The notes under the pieces were generated by a model, which saw only the letters and a program-made list of their open reading frames with translations, ran no database searches and was not told the origin of the DNA. From Nocardia bovistercoris (lineage in GTDB: Bacteria > Actinomycetota > Actinomycetes > Mycobacteriales > Mycobacteriaceae): a DNA stretch of 64,000 nucleotides. The translations under genes were made by a program, and so were the position numbers. How positions within the stretch are numbered: the first letter of the stretch is position 1; the number at the start of each line of letters is the position of its first letter. Shown in pieces: positions 26,150 to 34,797 of this stretch. The stretch covers positions 62,001 through 126,000 of the forward strand of contig NZ_JADMLG010000004.1 of assembly GCF_015674855.1 (NCBI RefSeq), written 5' to 3'.

Positions 26150-27433
26150 GTGCACCGCTGCACCCGTGTGATCGAAATGATCACGGCGCTGGTATCGGCC
26201 GTGGTCGGAGGTCTGGCGTTGTCGACCCCGGTCTCGTTGGCCTGGGCGCGCGGCAGCACAGCCACGGTGCAGATCGAACTGCTCGCGACGAATATGCCGA
26301 GAGCTGCCGCGATCGGCTGCATCGCGGGCGTGGTGGTCGCGGTGTTCGCCAGTATCGCCGAATCACTGATCGTGCCGTGGGTGTGCGCGCTCAGCGGTAT
26401 GGGCCTGCTGCTGCTCAATCACCTGCTCGGACGAAGTCTGTCCTCGATCGCACCGCTGACCACGTTGAACTACATCGACTCGCTGGCGGGCGGCATACTG
26501 CTCGGCGGGCTCGTCGCGGCGGTATCGGTGCGGCTGGTGCTGACGATCGCCTTCCTGCTCGGCTCGATCATCAGCGTCTCCGTCGGACAGATCAGCGCGG
26601 TGTCCGGCTACGGCAGCATGGCCGCGCACGGCATCGCCTCCTGGTTCGTCGACTCGCCGCCGCTGTGGCTGATCTGGCCGACGGCCGTGGCGATGGCGTG
26701 GTGCACGATGCGATATCGGCACGGCAAACGCTACGCGACCATCTCTGTCGATCTGCCGCTGAGCCCGATCCTGGCCGCCGTGATCGGCGTGAACATTCCG
26801 GTGCTCGGATCGGAGTGGATGGTGCGCAACGGCACGGAGACCGGCGACATCGTGTTCGCCACCATCCTGACCGTGCTCGCGGCGCTGGTCGCGGGCAGGC
26901 TGCTGCCCGGGCGCGACGGCATGCTGTTCCAGCTCAGCATCACCCTCGGCACGGTCGGCATCGTGATCGTGCCCATTCCGCTGCCGCTGTGGATCATCCC
27001 GTTCTCGATCCTCGGTAACCTGCTCGGCCTGCTGGCCGGACTGTGGCGCGGTTCACCGGTCGCGGCGATGCTCATGCTCATGGCGCTCGCCGTGTTCGGC
27101 GTGGCGGCGACCTCGCCCACCGATCCGGTGCCGGGCGCGGCGATCGCGGGCACCATAGTCTTGGCGTTCATCACCGGATACTGCTTCTCCGCGGCGCTGC
27201 CGAAGCACAGTTCGAGCGTCATGCTCGGCGTCGCGCTGCTGTTCGTACCCGGCGTGGTGGTCGCGATGAAGGGACGGATGTTCACCACCGATCCCGAGCT
27301 GGCCCTGAACAACGCCACGCCCGGCCTGACCGCGCTGGCGATCGCCGCAGGTTGTATGGCGAACCTGCTGATCCTGCGCCGCCGCCCCGTAGTCGAACCT
27401 GAACCGGCGGAGCTCTCGTTGGTCACGAAATAG
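26150..27433 (+). CDS. Polytopic membrane protein, unknown
   Basis: The product has 427 residues with about eleven or twelve hydrophobic helices along its full length. Few charged residues occur outside short loops, and the tail RRRPVVEPEPAELSLVTK is cytoplasmic. GTG 26150 is taken as start; ATG 26177 is a possible alternative that loses only nine residues. I do not recognise the family, although the fold looks like a permease. Neighbours give no functional clue. Confidence 0.8.
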   Translation: MHRCTRVIEMITALVSAVVGGLALSTPVSLAWARGSTATVQIELLATNMPRAAAIGCIAGVVVAVFASIAESLIVPWVCALSGMGLLLLNHLLGRSLSSIAPLTTLNYIDSLAGGILLGGLVAAVSVRLVLTIAFLLGSIISVSVGQISAVSGYGSMAAHGIASWFVDSPPLWLIWPTAVAMAWCTMRYRHGKRYATISVDLPLSPILAAVIGVNIPVLGSEWMVRNGTETGDIVFATILTVLAALVAGRLLPGRDGMLFQLSITLGTVGIVIVPIPLPLWIIPFSILGNLLGLLAGLWRGSPVAAMLMLMALAVFGVAATSPTDPVPGAAIAGTIVLAFITGYCFSAALPKHSSSVMLGVALLFVPGVVVAMKGRMFTTDPELALNNATPGLTALAIAAGCMANLLILRRRPVVEPEPAELSLVTK

Positions 27434-27613
27434 CGCGCCGCGAATCGAGACGGCCGCGGGGAGAATCTCGGGATCGGAGCGGATGCGGCAGTCGAGGGGC
27501 AGGCCGCTGTCCGCCTTCGACGACGGTGACTTCGTCGCGGGCGCGAAGATCGCGTGCGAGGATCGAAGCGCTCCCGCGATATCGGGGGCCGACCTCGAAA
27601 GGCAGGGACGACC

Positions 27614-27964
27614 ATGGCATTCGGTGATCGGACGCGCGCGGACGGCACAGCGCGGATCTTCGGCGAACCCTACGAGACCGCCGACGGCTCGACCGTCATC
27701 ACCGCGTCGAGCGTGCACGACCTCGCGGGCGACTGCGGATACAGCGTGGTCCCCTTGGGCATCTTCGTGATTCGCGGCGGCGAGGTCACCTGGAAGGCCG
27801 CCGACACCACCTCGCGCGCGGCGCTGTTCGGCGAACTCATCGGCCTGGTGACCGGCGTCATCGCCACCCTCGCGCTGCTGCGCCGCCCGCCGTGGCCCGA
27901 CCTGTCGGCCAAGGTCATGACGGCGAAGGTCACCGCGCTGTTCTCGGGTCGCGCCGCGAATTGA
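27614..27964 (+). CDS. GerW/YtfJ-like small protein
   Basis: The product has 116 residues beginning MAFGDRTRADGTARIFGEPY. A central part YETADGSTVITASSVHDLAG is followed by VVPLGIFVIRGGEVTWKAAD and a C-terminal hydrophobic helix. The order (TVI...V, P.G.YVI..G.V.W.P) resembles GerW/YtfJ sporulation-named proteins, which occur widely in non-sporulating actinobacteria. Their role is unclear. Start ATG 27614 has AGGGA upstream; the frame is open to 27554. Confidence 0.6.
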   Translation: MAFGDRTRADGTARIFGEPYETADGSTVITASSVHDLAGDCGYSVVPLGIFVIRGGEVTWKAADTTSRAALFGELIGLVTGVIATLALLRRPPWPDLSAKVMTAKVTALFSGRAAN

Positions 27965-28018
27965 CCGAGGGCACGGCGTCTTCCGCGCACCGGTCGGTGG
28001 TGCGCTAGCGTCGGAACC

Positions 28019-28858
28019 ATGCGGCTTCATGTGGGATGCGCGATGTGGCGACACGCCGCCTGGCAGGAGGGTCAGCTCGCGGCGGGCGAGGCGTTGCGCG
28101 TCTACGCGCGGTCCTGCACGGCGGTCGAGGGCAACACCACCTTCTACGCCACGCCGTCGACCAAGACGGTGAGTTCTTGGGCGGCGCAGTCGAATCCGGA
28201 TTTCCGGTTCGTGCTGAAACTGCCCAAGCCGATCACCCACGAACGGCGCCTCGTCGACATCGACGCGGAACTGCGCGCGTTCCTGACGGCGATGGAACCG
28301 CTCGGACCCCGCGTGCACGCCTGGTGGGCGCAGCTGCCCGCCTCCTTCGGCCCCACCGACCTCGGCGCGCTCAACGGTTTCCTGCGGCGCCTGCCCGCCA
28401 CCTGTCGCGCGGCCGTCGAAGTGCGCCATCCCGCGTTCTTCGCCGACGAGCGGGCTGCGGTCCAACTCGAGCGGGTGCTCGCGCGGGCGGACGCGGAATG
28501 GGTGAGCTTCGACACGACGGTGCTTTTCGACGGCCCGCCAACCAGCGCGGCCGAACAGGAGGCGCGGTCCAAGAAGCCGGGGCTGCCGCGGCGCACGCGT
28601 GCGCTGACCGAATTCCCGGTCGTGCGCTACCACGGGCGCGACGATGTCGAGCGCACCGTCGCGGGCTGGACGCCGTGGCTCGACGTGGTGACCGAATGGC
28701 TGCGCGAGGGTCGCTCGCCAACGGTGTTCGTGCACACCCCCGACAACGCGAGCGCCCTGCCGCTCGCCCGCCGCTTCCACGACGCGGTCCGCGAGCGGCT
28801 GCCCGAACTGGAGCCGCTGCCGAGCCCGGTCGAGACCGAACCCATGACACTGTTCTGA
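28019..28858 (+). CDS. DUF72 domain protein (YecE family)
   Basis: The product has 279 residues. MRLHVGCAMWRHAAWQEGQL, AVEGNTTFYATPS, FVLKLPKPITHERRL and EVRHPAFF are the conserved TIM-barrel motifs of DUF72. The C-terminal VFVHTPDNASALPLARRF completes the family. DUF72 proteins are of unknown function with possible isomerase-like folds. The stop is four bases from the convergent acyl-CoA synthetase stop. Confidence 0.9.
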   Translation: MRLHVGCAMWRHAAWQEGQLAAGEALRVYARSCTAVEGNTTFYATPSTKTVSSWAAQSNPDFRFVLKLPKPITHERRLVDIDAELRAFLTAMEPLGPRVHAWWAQLPASFGPTDLGALNGFLRRLPATCRAAVEVRHPAFFADERAAVQLERVLARADAEWVSFDTTVLFDGPPTSAAEQEARSKKPGLPRRTRALTEFPVVRYHGRDDVERTVAGWTPWLDVVTEWLREGRSPTVFVHTPDNASALPLARRFHDAVRERLPELEPLPSPVETEPMTLF

Positions 28859-28862
28859 GCGC

Positions 28863-30407
28863 TCAGTGCACCTGGCGCTCGGTGTCACCCCAGTACTGTT
28901 CGCGCAGTTCGCGTTTGAGGACCTTGCCCGCGCCCGAGACCGGTAGCGTCTCGACCAGTTCGACGGACCGCGGCGCCTTGTATCCGGCGATCGACGCCTT
29001 GCTGTGCTCGCGGATCTCCTCGGCGGTGACGCTCGCGCCCGGCACGCACACGATCACCGCGTGCACCCGTTCGCCCCACTCCGGGTCGGGGACGCCGATC
29101 ACCGCGCAGGCCGCGACCGCGGGATGCGACGACACGGCGTTCTCCACTTCGGCCGAGTACACGTTCTCGCCGCCGCTGACGATCATGTCCTTGATCCGGT
29201 CGACCACGTAGACATAGCCGTTGTCGTCCATGTAGCCGCCGTCGCCGGTGTGCATCCAGCCTTCGCGCACCGCCGCGGCGGTCTCCTCGGGCCGATTCCA
29301 GTAGCCGAGCATCACGTGGTCGCCGCGCACCGCGATCTCGCCGACCGTGCCGCGCGGCGCCTCCGCGCCCGCCGGGTCGACGATGCGCACCTCCGCGTGC
29401 GGCGCGGAACGTCCGGCCGAGCGCAGCAGTTCGCCGTGATGATCGTCGGGTCCGAGCAGCGTCGCGACCGGACCGAGCTCGGTCATACCGTATGCCTGGA
29501 CGAAGCCCGCGTTCGGGAACACCTTCATAGCCTTCTCCAGCACCGACCGCGCGATCGGCGAAGCGCCGTAGACGACCCGGCGCACGCTGGTCAGGTCGTG
29601 GTCGCCGACCTCGGGATGGTCGACGAGCATCTGGATCATCACCGGCACGAGCAGGGTGTCGGTCACCTGGTGTGCTGCGATCGCCCTCATGGTCGCCACC
29701 GGGTCGAAGGCCGGAATTGTGACGTGCGTGCCGCCGAGCGCGACCCTGGCGATCCAGCCCGCCAGGTCGGCGAGATGGAACATGGGCGCGGCGTGCAGGT
29801 AGACCCCGCCCGCGCCGTAGAGGTAGCCGCTGGCCACCGAGCCCAGCGAGGACGCGTACAGATTCGCGTGGCTGAGCATGACGCCCTTGGGGAATCCGGT
29901 GGTTCCGCCGGTGTAGAACAGGCCGGCGAGCTGGTCGCCGCCGCGTCGGGCGTCGGGGACTGGCGCGGATTCGGTGACCAGGGTCTCGTAGGAGAGCGTG
30001 CCGTCCGGCGTCGGGCCGTCGCCGCAGTGGACCACCGCGATCAGGCCGTCGTAGGCGGCGCGGATGGCGGGCAGCATCGGCGCGAAGGCGTCGTCGACGA
30101 ACAGTACGGTGGTGCCGGAATCCTGGAAGCTGTAGATGATCTCGGTGGGGCTCCAACGGATGTTGACCGGATTCAGCACCGCGTCCGCCCATGGGACCGC
30201 GAGTAGGTATTCGCTGTAGCGGTCGGAGTTGAGTGCGAGGATCGCCACTCGGTCGCCGGAGTTCACCCCGAGCTCGCGCAACCCGCCTGCGAGCTTGGCT
30301 ACCCGGTCGGCTGTTTCGCGGTAGGTCCTGGTTCGCTCACCGCAGATGGTCATGATGCCGTTGGGATCGTGCTGCACCGCGCGGTGCAGGCCCTGGGTGA
30401 GGTACAT
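28863..30407 (-). CDS. Fatty-acyl-CoA/AMP ligase (FadD type)
   Basis: The product has 514 residues. The P-loop for AMP binding is FYTGGTTGFPKGVMLSHAN (about 175-193). The aromatic acyl-pocket region is AYGMTELGP and the C-terminal hinge reads DRIKDMIVSGGENVYSAEVE. The catalytic lysine is in VSGAGKVLKRELRE. The enzyme activates a carboxylic acid with ATP and CoA for catabolism or lipid synthesis. It is divergent from a tandem TetR regulator, which is a plausible repressor. AGGAAG precedes ATG 30407. Confidence 0.92.
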   Translation of the reverse strand: MYLTQGLHRAVQHDPNGIMTICGERTRTYRETADRVAKLAGGLRELGVNSGDRVAILALNSDRYSEYLLAVPWADAVLNPVNIRWSPTEIIYSFQDSGTTVLFVDDAFAPMLPAIRAAYDGLIAVVHCGDGPTPDGTLSYETLVTESAPVPDARRGGDQLAGLFYTGGTTGFPKGVMLSHANLYASSLGSVASGYLYGAGGVYLHAAPMFHLADLAGWIARVALGGTHVTIPAFDPVATMRAIAAHQVTDTLLVPVMIQMLVDHPEVGDHDLTSVRRVVYGASPIARSVLEKAMKVFPNAGFVQAYGMTELGPVATLLGPDDHHGELLRSAGRSAPHAEVRIVDPAGAEAPRGTVGEIAVRGDHVMLGYWNRPEETAAAVREGWMHTGDGGYMDDNGYVYVVDRIKDMIVSGGENVYSAEVENAVSSHPAVAACAVIGVPDPEWGERVHAVIVCVPGASVTAEEIREHSKASIAGYKAPRSVELVETLPVSGAGKVLKRELREQYWGDTERQVH

Positions 30408-30518
30408 CGGTGTACTTCCTTTGTGGTCGTGCGGCGGGGTGGGGGATGTGGGTCTTAGCCCGCTTATGTGAAGCGTAGATAGTGTAACAGTCGGGCCATT
30501 GAACGTGGTTTGAGTGTT

Positions 30519-30535
30519 CTTATGGCTAAAATAAG
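30519..30535. promoter_or_regulatory. AT-rich inverted repeat between acyl ligase and TetR genes
   Basis: CTTAT-N7-ATAAG lies in the unusually AT-rich divergent region (30470-30560). Position suits an operator shared by both promoters. Confidence 0.35.
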
Positions 30536-30593
30536 TGAATTTGGATTAGTTAGAATGATCGATGGAAGGTTCGGGTGGAGCGAGGAGATGTCG

Positions 30594-31775
30594 ATGACTG
30601 AGGGGCGGGCCGAATCGACGTGCGCGCCCGCGCGCGGAACGCGGCCTGCCAATCGCAGGCAGCTCGTTGTGCTCGCCGCCGCCGACCTCTTCTACCGCCG
30701 GGGTTATGCCAAGGTGGGTATGGGGGAGGTGGCGGAGGCGGTTGGTATCGGGCCATCCGCTCTGTACCGGCACTTTCGCGGCAAACAGGATCTGCTGGGC
30801 ACTGTGGTCGGTGAGGCCATGGGTGTCATGACCGACGAGCTCGCCGTCGCCGCGCCTGACGACATCGCTCGCAGGCTTGCCGTGCTCGGACTCGAGCACC
30901 GCCACGTCGGGGTGTTGTGGCAACGCGAGGCACGCCATCTCGACGCCGACCGGCTCGCCGAACTGCGCGCGGCTACCGAGAGGATCGGGGCGCGCTTGGC
31001 CGAACTCCTTGCCCGCCGCCGTCCCGAACTCACCGCCGACGAGGCCGCGCTGCTGGCCTGGTGCGCGCTCGCGGTCACCACCAGCGTGTCCTTTCACCGC
31101 CTCGCTCCGCCGGAACCGGGCTTCACCGCACTGCTGACCGAGTTGGTCACCGAGACCATCGACGCTCCGATAGCTCTGCCCGCCGCCGCGAACCCGAACC
31201 GGGTGCGCGCGCTGGCGACCCGCTCACGGCGGGAGGCCGTCCTCGCCGAAGCCACTCGACTGTTCGCCCGGCGCGGTTTCGCCGGTGTGAGCATGGACGA
31301 TATCGGCGCGAGCGTCGGAATCGCGGGTCCGAGCCTCTACAACCACTTCGCCGCCAAGACCGAGATCTTGTCCGCCGTGATGTACCGGGGCGACGAATGG
31401 CTGTGGATGGATATGAATCGGGTCTTCGCCGCCGCCACCGATGCCGAGGACGGGCTGCGCAGACTCGTCGACAGCTACGTCCGGTTCGTCCTCGAACAAC
31501 CCGACCTCATCCAACTGCTGCTCTCCGAGACCGCGCACCTGCCCGAAAGCGACCGCAAGCGCGCCAGATCCACCCAACACAGCTACATCGCCGAATGGAT
31601 GCACCTGGCCACGCGGGTGCACCCCGAGTGGGATCCGGTGACGGCGCGCGTCCGTGTGCAAGCCGCCCAGACGATAGCCAACGACGTCGCGCTCATACCC
31701 CGCCTGCGCGCGCGAGCCGGGATCGACGCGGCTCTGCGCGTGCTCCTCACGCGGCTGCTCGGGCTCCGCGGTTGA
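30594..31775 (+). CDS. Regulator with two tandem TetR domains
   Basis: The product has 393 residues. The first TetR helix-turn-helix is at about 20-65 (LAAADLFYRRGYAKVGMGEV, SALYRHFRGKQDLL). The second is at about 210-255 (EATRLFARRGFAGVSMDDIG, SLYNHFAAKTEIL), each with its own C-terminal ligand part. Single-chain double TetR proteins act as pseudo-dimers and often control acyl-CoA metabolism, agreeing with the divergent acyl ligase. GAGGAG directly precedes ATG 30588, which makes ATG 30594 (six-base spacing) the better start. Confidence 0.88.
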   Translation: MTEGRAESTCAPARGTRPANRRQLVVLAAADLFYRRGYAKVGMGEVAEAVGIGPSALYRHFRGKQDLLGTVVGEAMGVMTDELAVAAPDDIARRLAVLGLEHRHVGVLWQREARHLDADRLAELRAATERIGARLAELLARRRPELTADEAALLAWCALAVTTSVSFHRLAPPEPGFTALLTELVTETIDAPIALPAAANPNRVRALATRSRREAVLAEATRLFARRGFAGVSMDDIGASVGIAGPSLYNHFAAKTEILSAVMYRGDEWLWMDMNRVFAAATDAEDGLRRLVDSYVRFVLEQPDLIQLLLSETAHLPESDRKRARSTQHSYIAEWMHLATRVHPEWDPVTARVRVQAAQTIANDVALIPRLRARAGIDAALRVLLTRLLGLRG

Positions 31776-31943
31776 CGCCGACGACCGCGTCACCCATCGT
31801 CGCGCGGTGGCCCGGCGTTCAGGCGTACCTCCGGCGCGGATGGATGTGACTCGGTCGGCTGTCGCAGGGCGGGGTCCGGACGTGCGCGTACGCTTCCAAC
31901 GCGGCGCGGTCTGTCGGGCCGTACCGGTAGGTGGGCGCGCAGG

Positions 31944-32396
31944 TCAGGCGGGGTTGTCGAGGTGGTCGGCGATCATGTCGAGCAGTGCCGAGAGCACCGG
32001 TAGCGGTTCGCCCTGGCGCGGTGAGCACAGCCAGTAGCGGTCCTCGCGGGTGACCGGGCCGAATCCGGTGGGTAGGATGACATTGGCGCGGTGCGGTCCG
32101 ACGTCGACGCTGTGGCGTACCAGCCTGGCCACGGTCTCCGGTTCCGGCGATTGGTCGAATCTGGTCAGGAAGGTGCAGCGCGCGGGTTTCGTGCGAGCGA
32201 GCACCGGGCCGTACATGCGCGCGGCGGGCATCAGCCCGACTATCCGATCACCCAGTGCGCCAGGGGTGTTGACGGCGGTCACTTCGCCCGTGAGCGGAAG
32301 TATGACGAATCCCGGTGCTGTGGAATGTGTTCCGCGCAGTCCGCACGAGACATACAGTCGGGCCCACTGCTCGGGCGTTCTCGCCTCCGCGGTCAT
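31944..32396 (-). CDS. Hypothetical protein
   Basis: The product has 150 residues. The N-terminal helix has EQWARLYVSCGLRG, then FVILPLTGEVTAVNTPGALG. The C-terminal part has VILPTGFGPVTREDRYWLCS. The pattern is conserved-looking and soluble, but I recognise no named domain. Ribosome site is weak. It stands between the tandem TetR gene and a second TetR gene. Confidence 0.65.
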   Translation of the reverse strand: MTAEARTPEQWARLYVSCGLRGTHSTAPGFVILPLTGEVTAVNTPGALGDRIVGLMPAARMYGPVLARTKPARCTFLTRFDQSPEPETVARLVRHSVDVGPHRANVILPTGFGPVTREDRYWLCSPRQGEPLPVLSALLDMIADHLDNPA

Positions 32397-32586
32397 CTTC
32401 GGTCACCTATCGATAGCCTTCTCGGTCAACAGTTTTGGCCGCAGGAGGTATCGCGCGCCCAACGCCACACCCCTCGGACGCCGGTCGATCCGGCCCGCGT
32501 CCGCTACGTCGTGGACGACACTAGCTGTACGCCGTCGGAGGCAACACCGGTCGGGTACCTCCCGAGGCGACCGCGACGGGTTCGCG

Positions 32587-33198
32587 TCAAGAGGCGTAGG
32601 TCTTCAAATAGCTCGACATCGCGCGCTGAACTTCGGCGAGTACTCGTGGATCTCCTTCCGGGGAACGGTGATAGGCCAGTTCGAGCACGCGGTCGCCGAT
32701 CTCCACCGCGATTTCGGTGACGAGACGGTCGGTATCGGGGCGAAGCAGTCCGCGCGCGAGGAAGAACTCGTGGATCGCGCCCGCCATGCGCATCCGGTGC
32801 TGGTAGCCGTCGGGAACGAGCGCCGCGTCGCGCCGAGTGTAGTAGTCGGTCACCAGTTCCGGGTGGGCGCGGTAGAGGGACTGGTGCAGCACGAGGACGC
32901 GCCGCACCGCGTCGTCGAGATCGCTCGCCTCGATGGCGGCCAACCGGGTGGCGAGTTCGTCGTCGGCGCGGTCGATGATGCGCAGGGCGAGTTCGCGCAG
33001 CACGGCCTCGCGGTTGGCGAAGTACTGGTACAGGGTCCCGATCGGCACTTCGGCGCGGGCCGCGAGCGCGCGTGTCGTCACCGCGGCCGGGCCGCCTTCG
33101 TCCAGTAGATCGCGCGCCGCCGTCAGGATCTGTTCGACCCGCGCGCGGCTGCGGCGCTGGACGGGATCGCGTCTACGCGTCGGTTCCTCGAATGCCAC
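32587..33198 (-). CDS. TetR-family regulator
   Basis: The product has 203 residues from GTG 33198, with GGAGGAAG nine bases upstream. The helix-turn-helix spans about 20-65 (AARDLLDEGGPAAVTTRALA, GTLYQYFANREAVL). The C-terminal ligand part is not classed. It is divergent from the EthD-domain gene. The palindrome at 33227-33247 is a probable self-operator. Confidence 0.9.
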   Translation of the reverse strand: MAFEEPTRRRDPVQRRSRARVEQILTAARDLLDEGGPAAVTTRALAARAEVPIGTLYQYFANREAVLRELALRIIDRADDELATRLAAIEASDLDDAVRRVLVLHQSLYRAHPELVTDYYTRRDAALVPDGYQHRMRMAGAIHEFFLARGLLRPDTDRLVTEIAVEIGDRVLELAYHRSPEGDPRVLAEVQRAMSSYLKTYAS

Positions 33199-33226
33199 AG
33201 CCGGTATCTTCCTCCGAATTCTGTAT

Positions 33227-33247
33227 ATGAACCTGAGTCATGTTCAT
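33227..33247. promoter_or_regulatory. TetR operator candidate ATGAAC-N9-GTTCAT
   Basis: A perfect six-base inverted repeat lies 28 bases upstream of the TetR start in an AT-rich promoter. This spacing is typical of TetR autoregulation. Confidence 0.55.
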
Positions 33248-33396
33248 GTTAGCGTAGAGCGCGCGGCCCGATCGCCCGGGCGGTGCATCCGAATCACTGT
33301 GCGGCGGAGTCGAATACCGCCGCATCGGAACAGGTCGGGATCGGCGCCGCGTGCGGTCTCGCTCGGCTCGGTGTTGCGCCGAGCGAGACGTCCGAT

Positions 33397-33438
33397 TCGC
33401 GGATTCGAGTTGTCGGAGGGGGCTACTCGAATCCGCGA
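33397..33438. repeat. 14-base perfect hairpin in long intergenic region
   Basis: TCGCGGATTCGAGT, a 14-base loop and ACTCGAATCCGCGA form a perfect stem in the 491-base gap between the TetR and EthD genes. No coding gene or tRNA fits here. It lacks a T-run and could be an RNA structure, a protein site or a remnant of a mobile end. Confidence 0.6.
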
Positions 33439-33689
33439 GCGCGCATCGTCACCCACCGCCCGAACGTCACCCGCCGCGCGTCGTGCACCCCGTCCGGGCT
33501 GCCGCCGCATGCCGTTGAGCCTGTTCCTCCTTCAGCCCTCGCGAGCCGTCGACCGGTGCGCCCGCATGGTCGTCCGCCGCATGTCATCGACCGGCGTCCG
33601 TGTCCAAGCGGATGCCGTTGACCGCCGGGTATGCCGCGTCCTACGCTGCGCGAGCGAACTGAAACCTGTTGCAGAATGTGGGTGGTCCG

Positions 33690-34361
33690 ATGGGCGCGAC
33701 GAAGTTGATATTCGCACTGTGGGGCGTGTCCGACCGGCTCGCGCCCGACCTCGTCGCCCGCTGCGCGGCGGCGGGCGCGCGTGCGGTGCACCTGAACATC
33801 TCCGACGCCGTCGTGGCCACGGCCATGCTGCGCCTGACCAGCTTCCCCGCACCCGTCGACGCGGTGGTCGCCGTCGAGACCGCCCCCGACGGCGACCGGG
33901 ACGCGATCACGGCGGCCGTCGCGGCAGCCGCGCCCGAGTGCGCGGGTTGGCTGGTGCGCGAACGCCGTCCGATCGAACCACCGGCAGTCGCCCTCGGCGA
34001 ACGCACGCCCGGCCTGGTGAACATCGCCTTCCTGCGTCGCCCCGCGACCCTGTCGTACCAGCGATGGCTGGAGAACTGGCTGGTCCGCCACACCCCGGTC
34101 GCCATCGAAACCCAGGCAACCTTCGGCTACATCCAGAACCAGGTGATCGAACCCGTGACTCCCGACGCCCCCGAGATCGCCGCGATAGTCGAGGAGCACT
34201 TCCCGATCGAGGCGCTCACCGACCCGCACGCGTTCTACGGCAGCGGCGGCGACGCCGGGGAACTGTCCCGCCGCATCGAGACCATGATGCGCAGCGTCGC
34301 GAGTTTCGGCGCGGACCGCGATATCGATGTGGTGCCGACCAGTGGATACCGATTGCTGTGA
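33690..34361 (+). CDS. EthD domain-containing protein
   Basis: The product has 223 residues beginning MGATKLIFALWGVSDRLAPD. Two ferredoxin-like repeats are predicted, the C-terminal one with YIQNQVIEP and DPHAFYG. The pattern fits EthD-type proteins (dimeric alpha/beta barrel) of actinobacteria. EthD proteins assist P450 degradation of ethers or have unknown roles. ATG 33690 is used; the frame extends to a TTG at 33669. The divergent TetR gene may regulate it. Confidence 0.7.
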   Translation: MGATKLIFALWGVSDRLAPDLVARCAAAGARAVHLNISDAVVATAMLRLTSFPAPVDAVVAVETAPDGDRDAITAAVAAAAPECAGWLVRERRPIEPPAVALGERTPGLVNIAFLRRPATLSYQRWLENWLVRHTPVAIETQATFGYIQNQVIEPVTPDAPEIAAIVEEHFPIEALTDPHAFYGSGGDAGELSRRIETMMRSVASFGADRDIDVVPTSGYRLL

Positions 34362-34797
34362 GCGCGCCCTCGCCGCGCGCCCGGCCCGTCACCCTGGATC
34401 GCGCCCGGTTGGCTGGAGAACACGGCCCTGCTGCTCGCTCGACTCCGGGGTCCACTCGAGCGCCCGACGCTGAGCTCGCCTGCTCCCGGTGCGGTGGCCG
34501 TGGCGCCGGGTCCGGCGGGTGCTGTTCTCGTCGGAGTGCGGCGGGTCTCCGGCGGTGTCCGTTCCCGGCTCAGCCACCGCCACCGTCACCGCATCCACCG
34601 CCGCCTCCGCCGCAGACCCCGCTCCCGCCGGCGCGGCCGCCCCGAAACCGGGTGTTGGATCCGCCGTGGCTGCTCGCGTCGAGTCCGCCGCCGCCGCGGG
34701 CGTCACCGGGGCGCCGGGTGCGGCTCGGGCCCGGTGGTTCGGCGTTCATCGGGTAGGCGCGGACCGGTGGCCGTTCGGCGGTGTGCTCGGCCCGCGC
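34362..34797. other. Gap without a supported gene
   Basis: Open frames exist on both strands here (for example GTG 34489 to 34812, plus), but they are Ala/Pro/Arg-rich, lack ribosome sites and resemble no family. I see no terminator or repeat of note. Confidence 0.5.

Noticed and set aside
33397..33438. tRNA or attachment site suggested by the GGATTCGAGT string
   Set aside because: No acceptor, D or anticodon arms can be drawn around it and no integrase gene is near.
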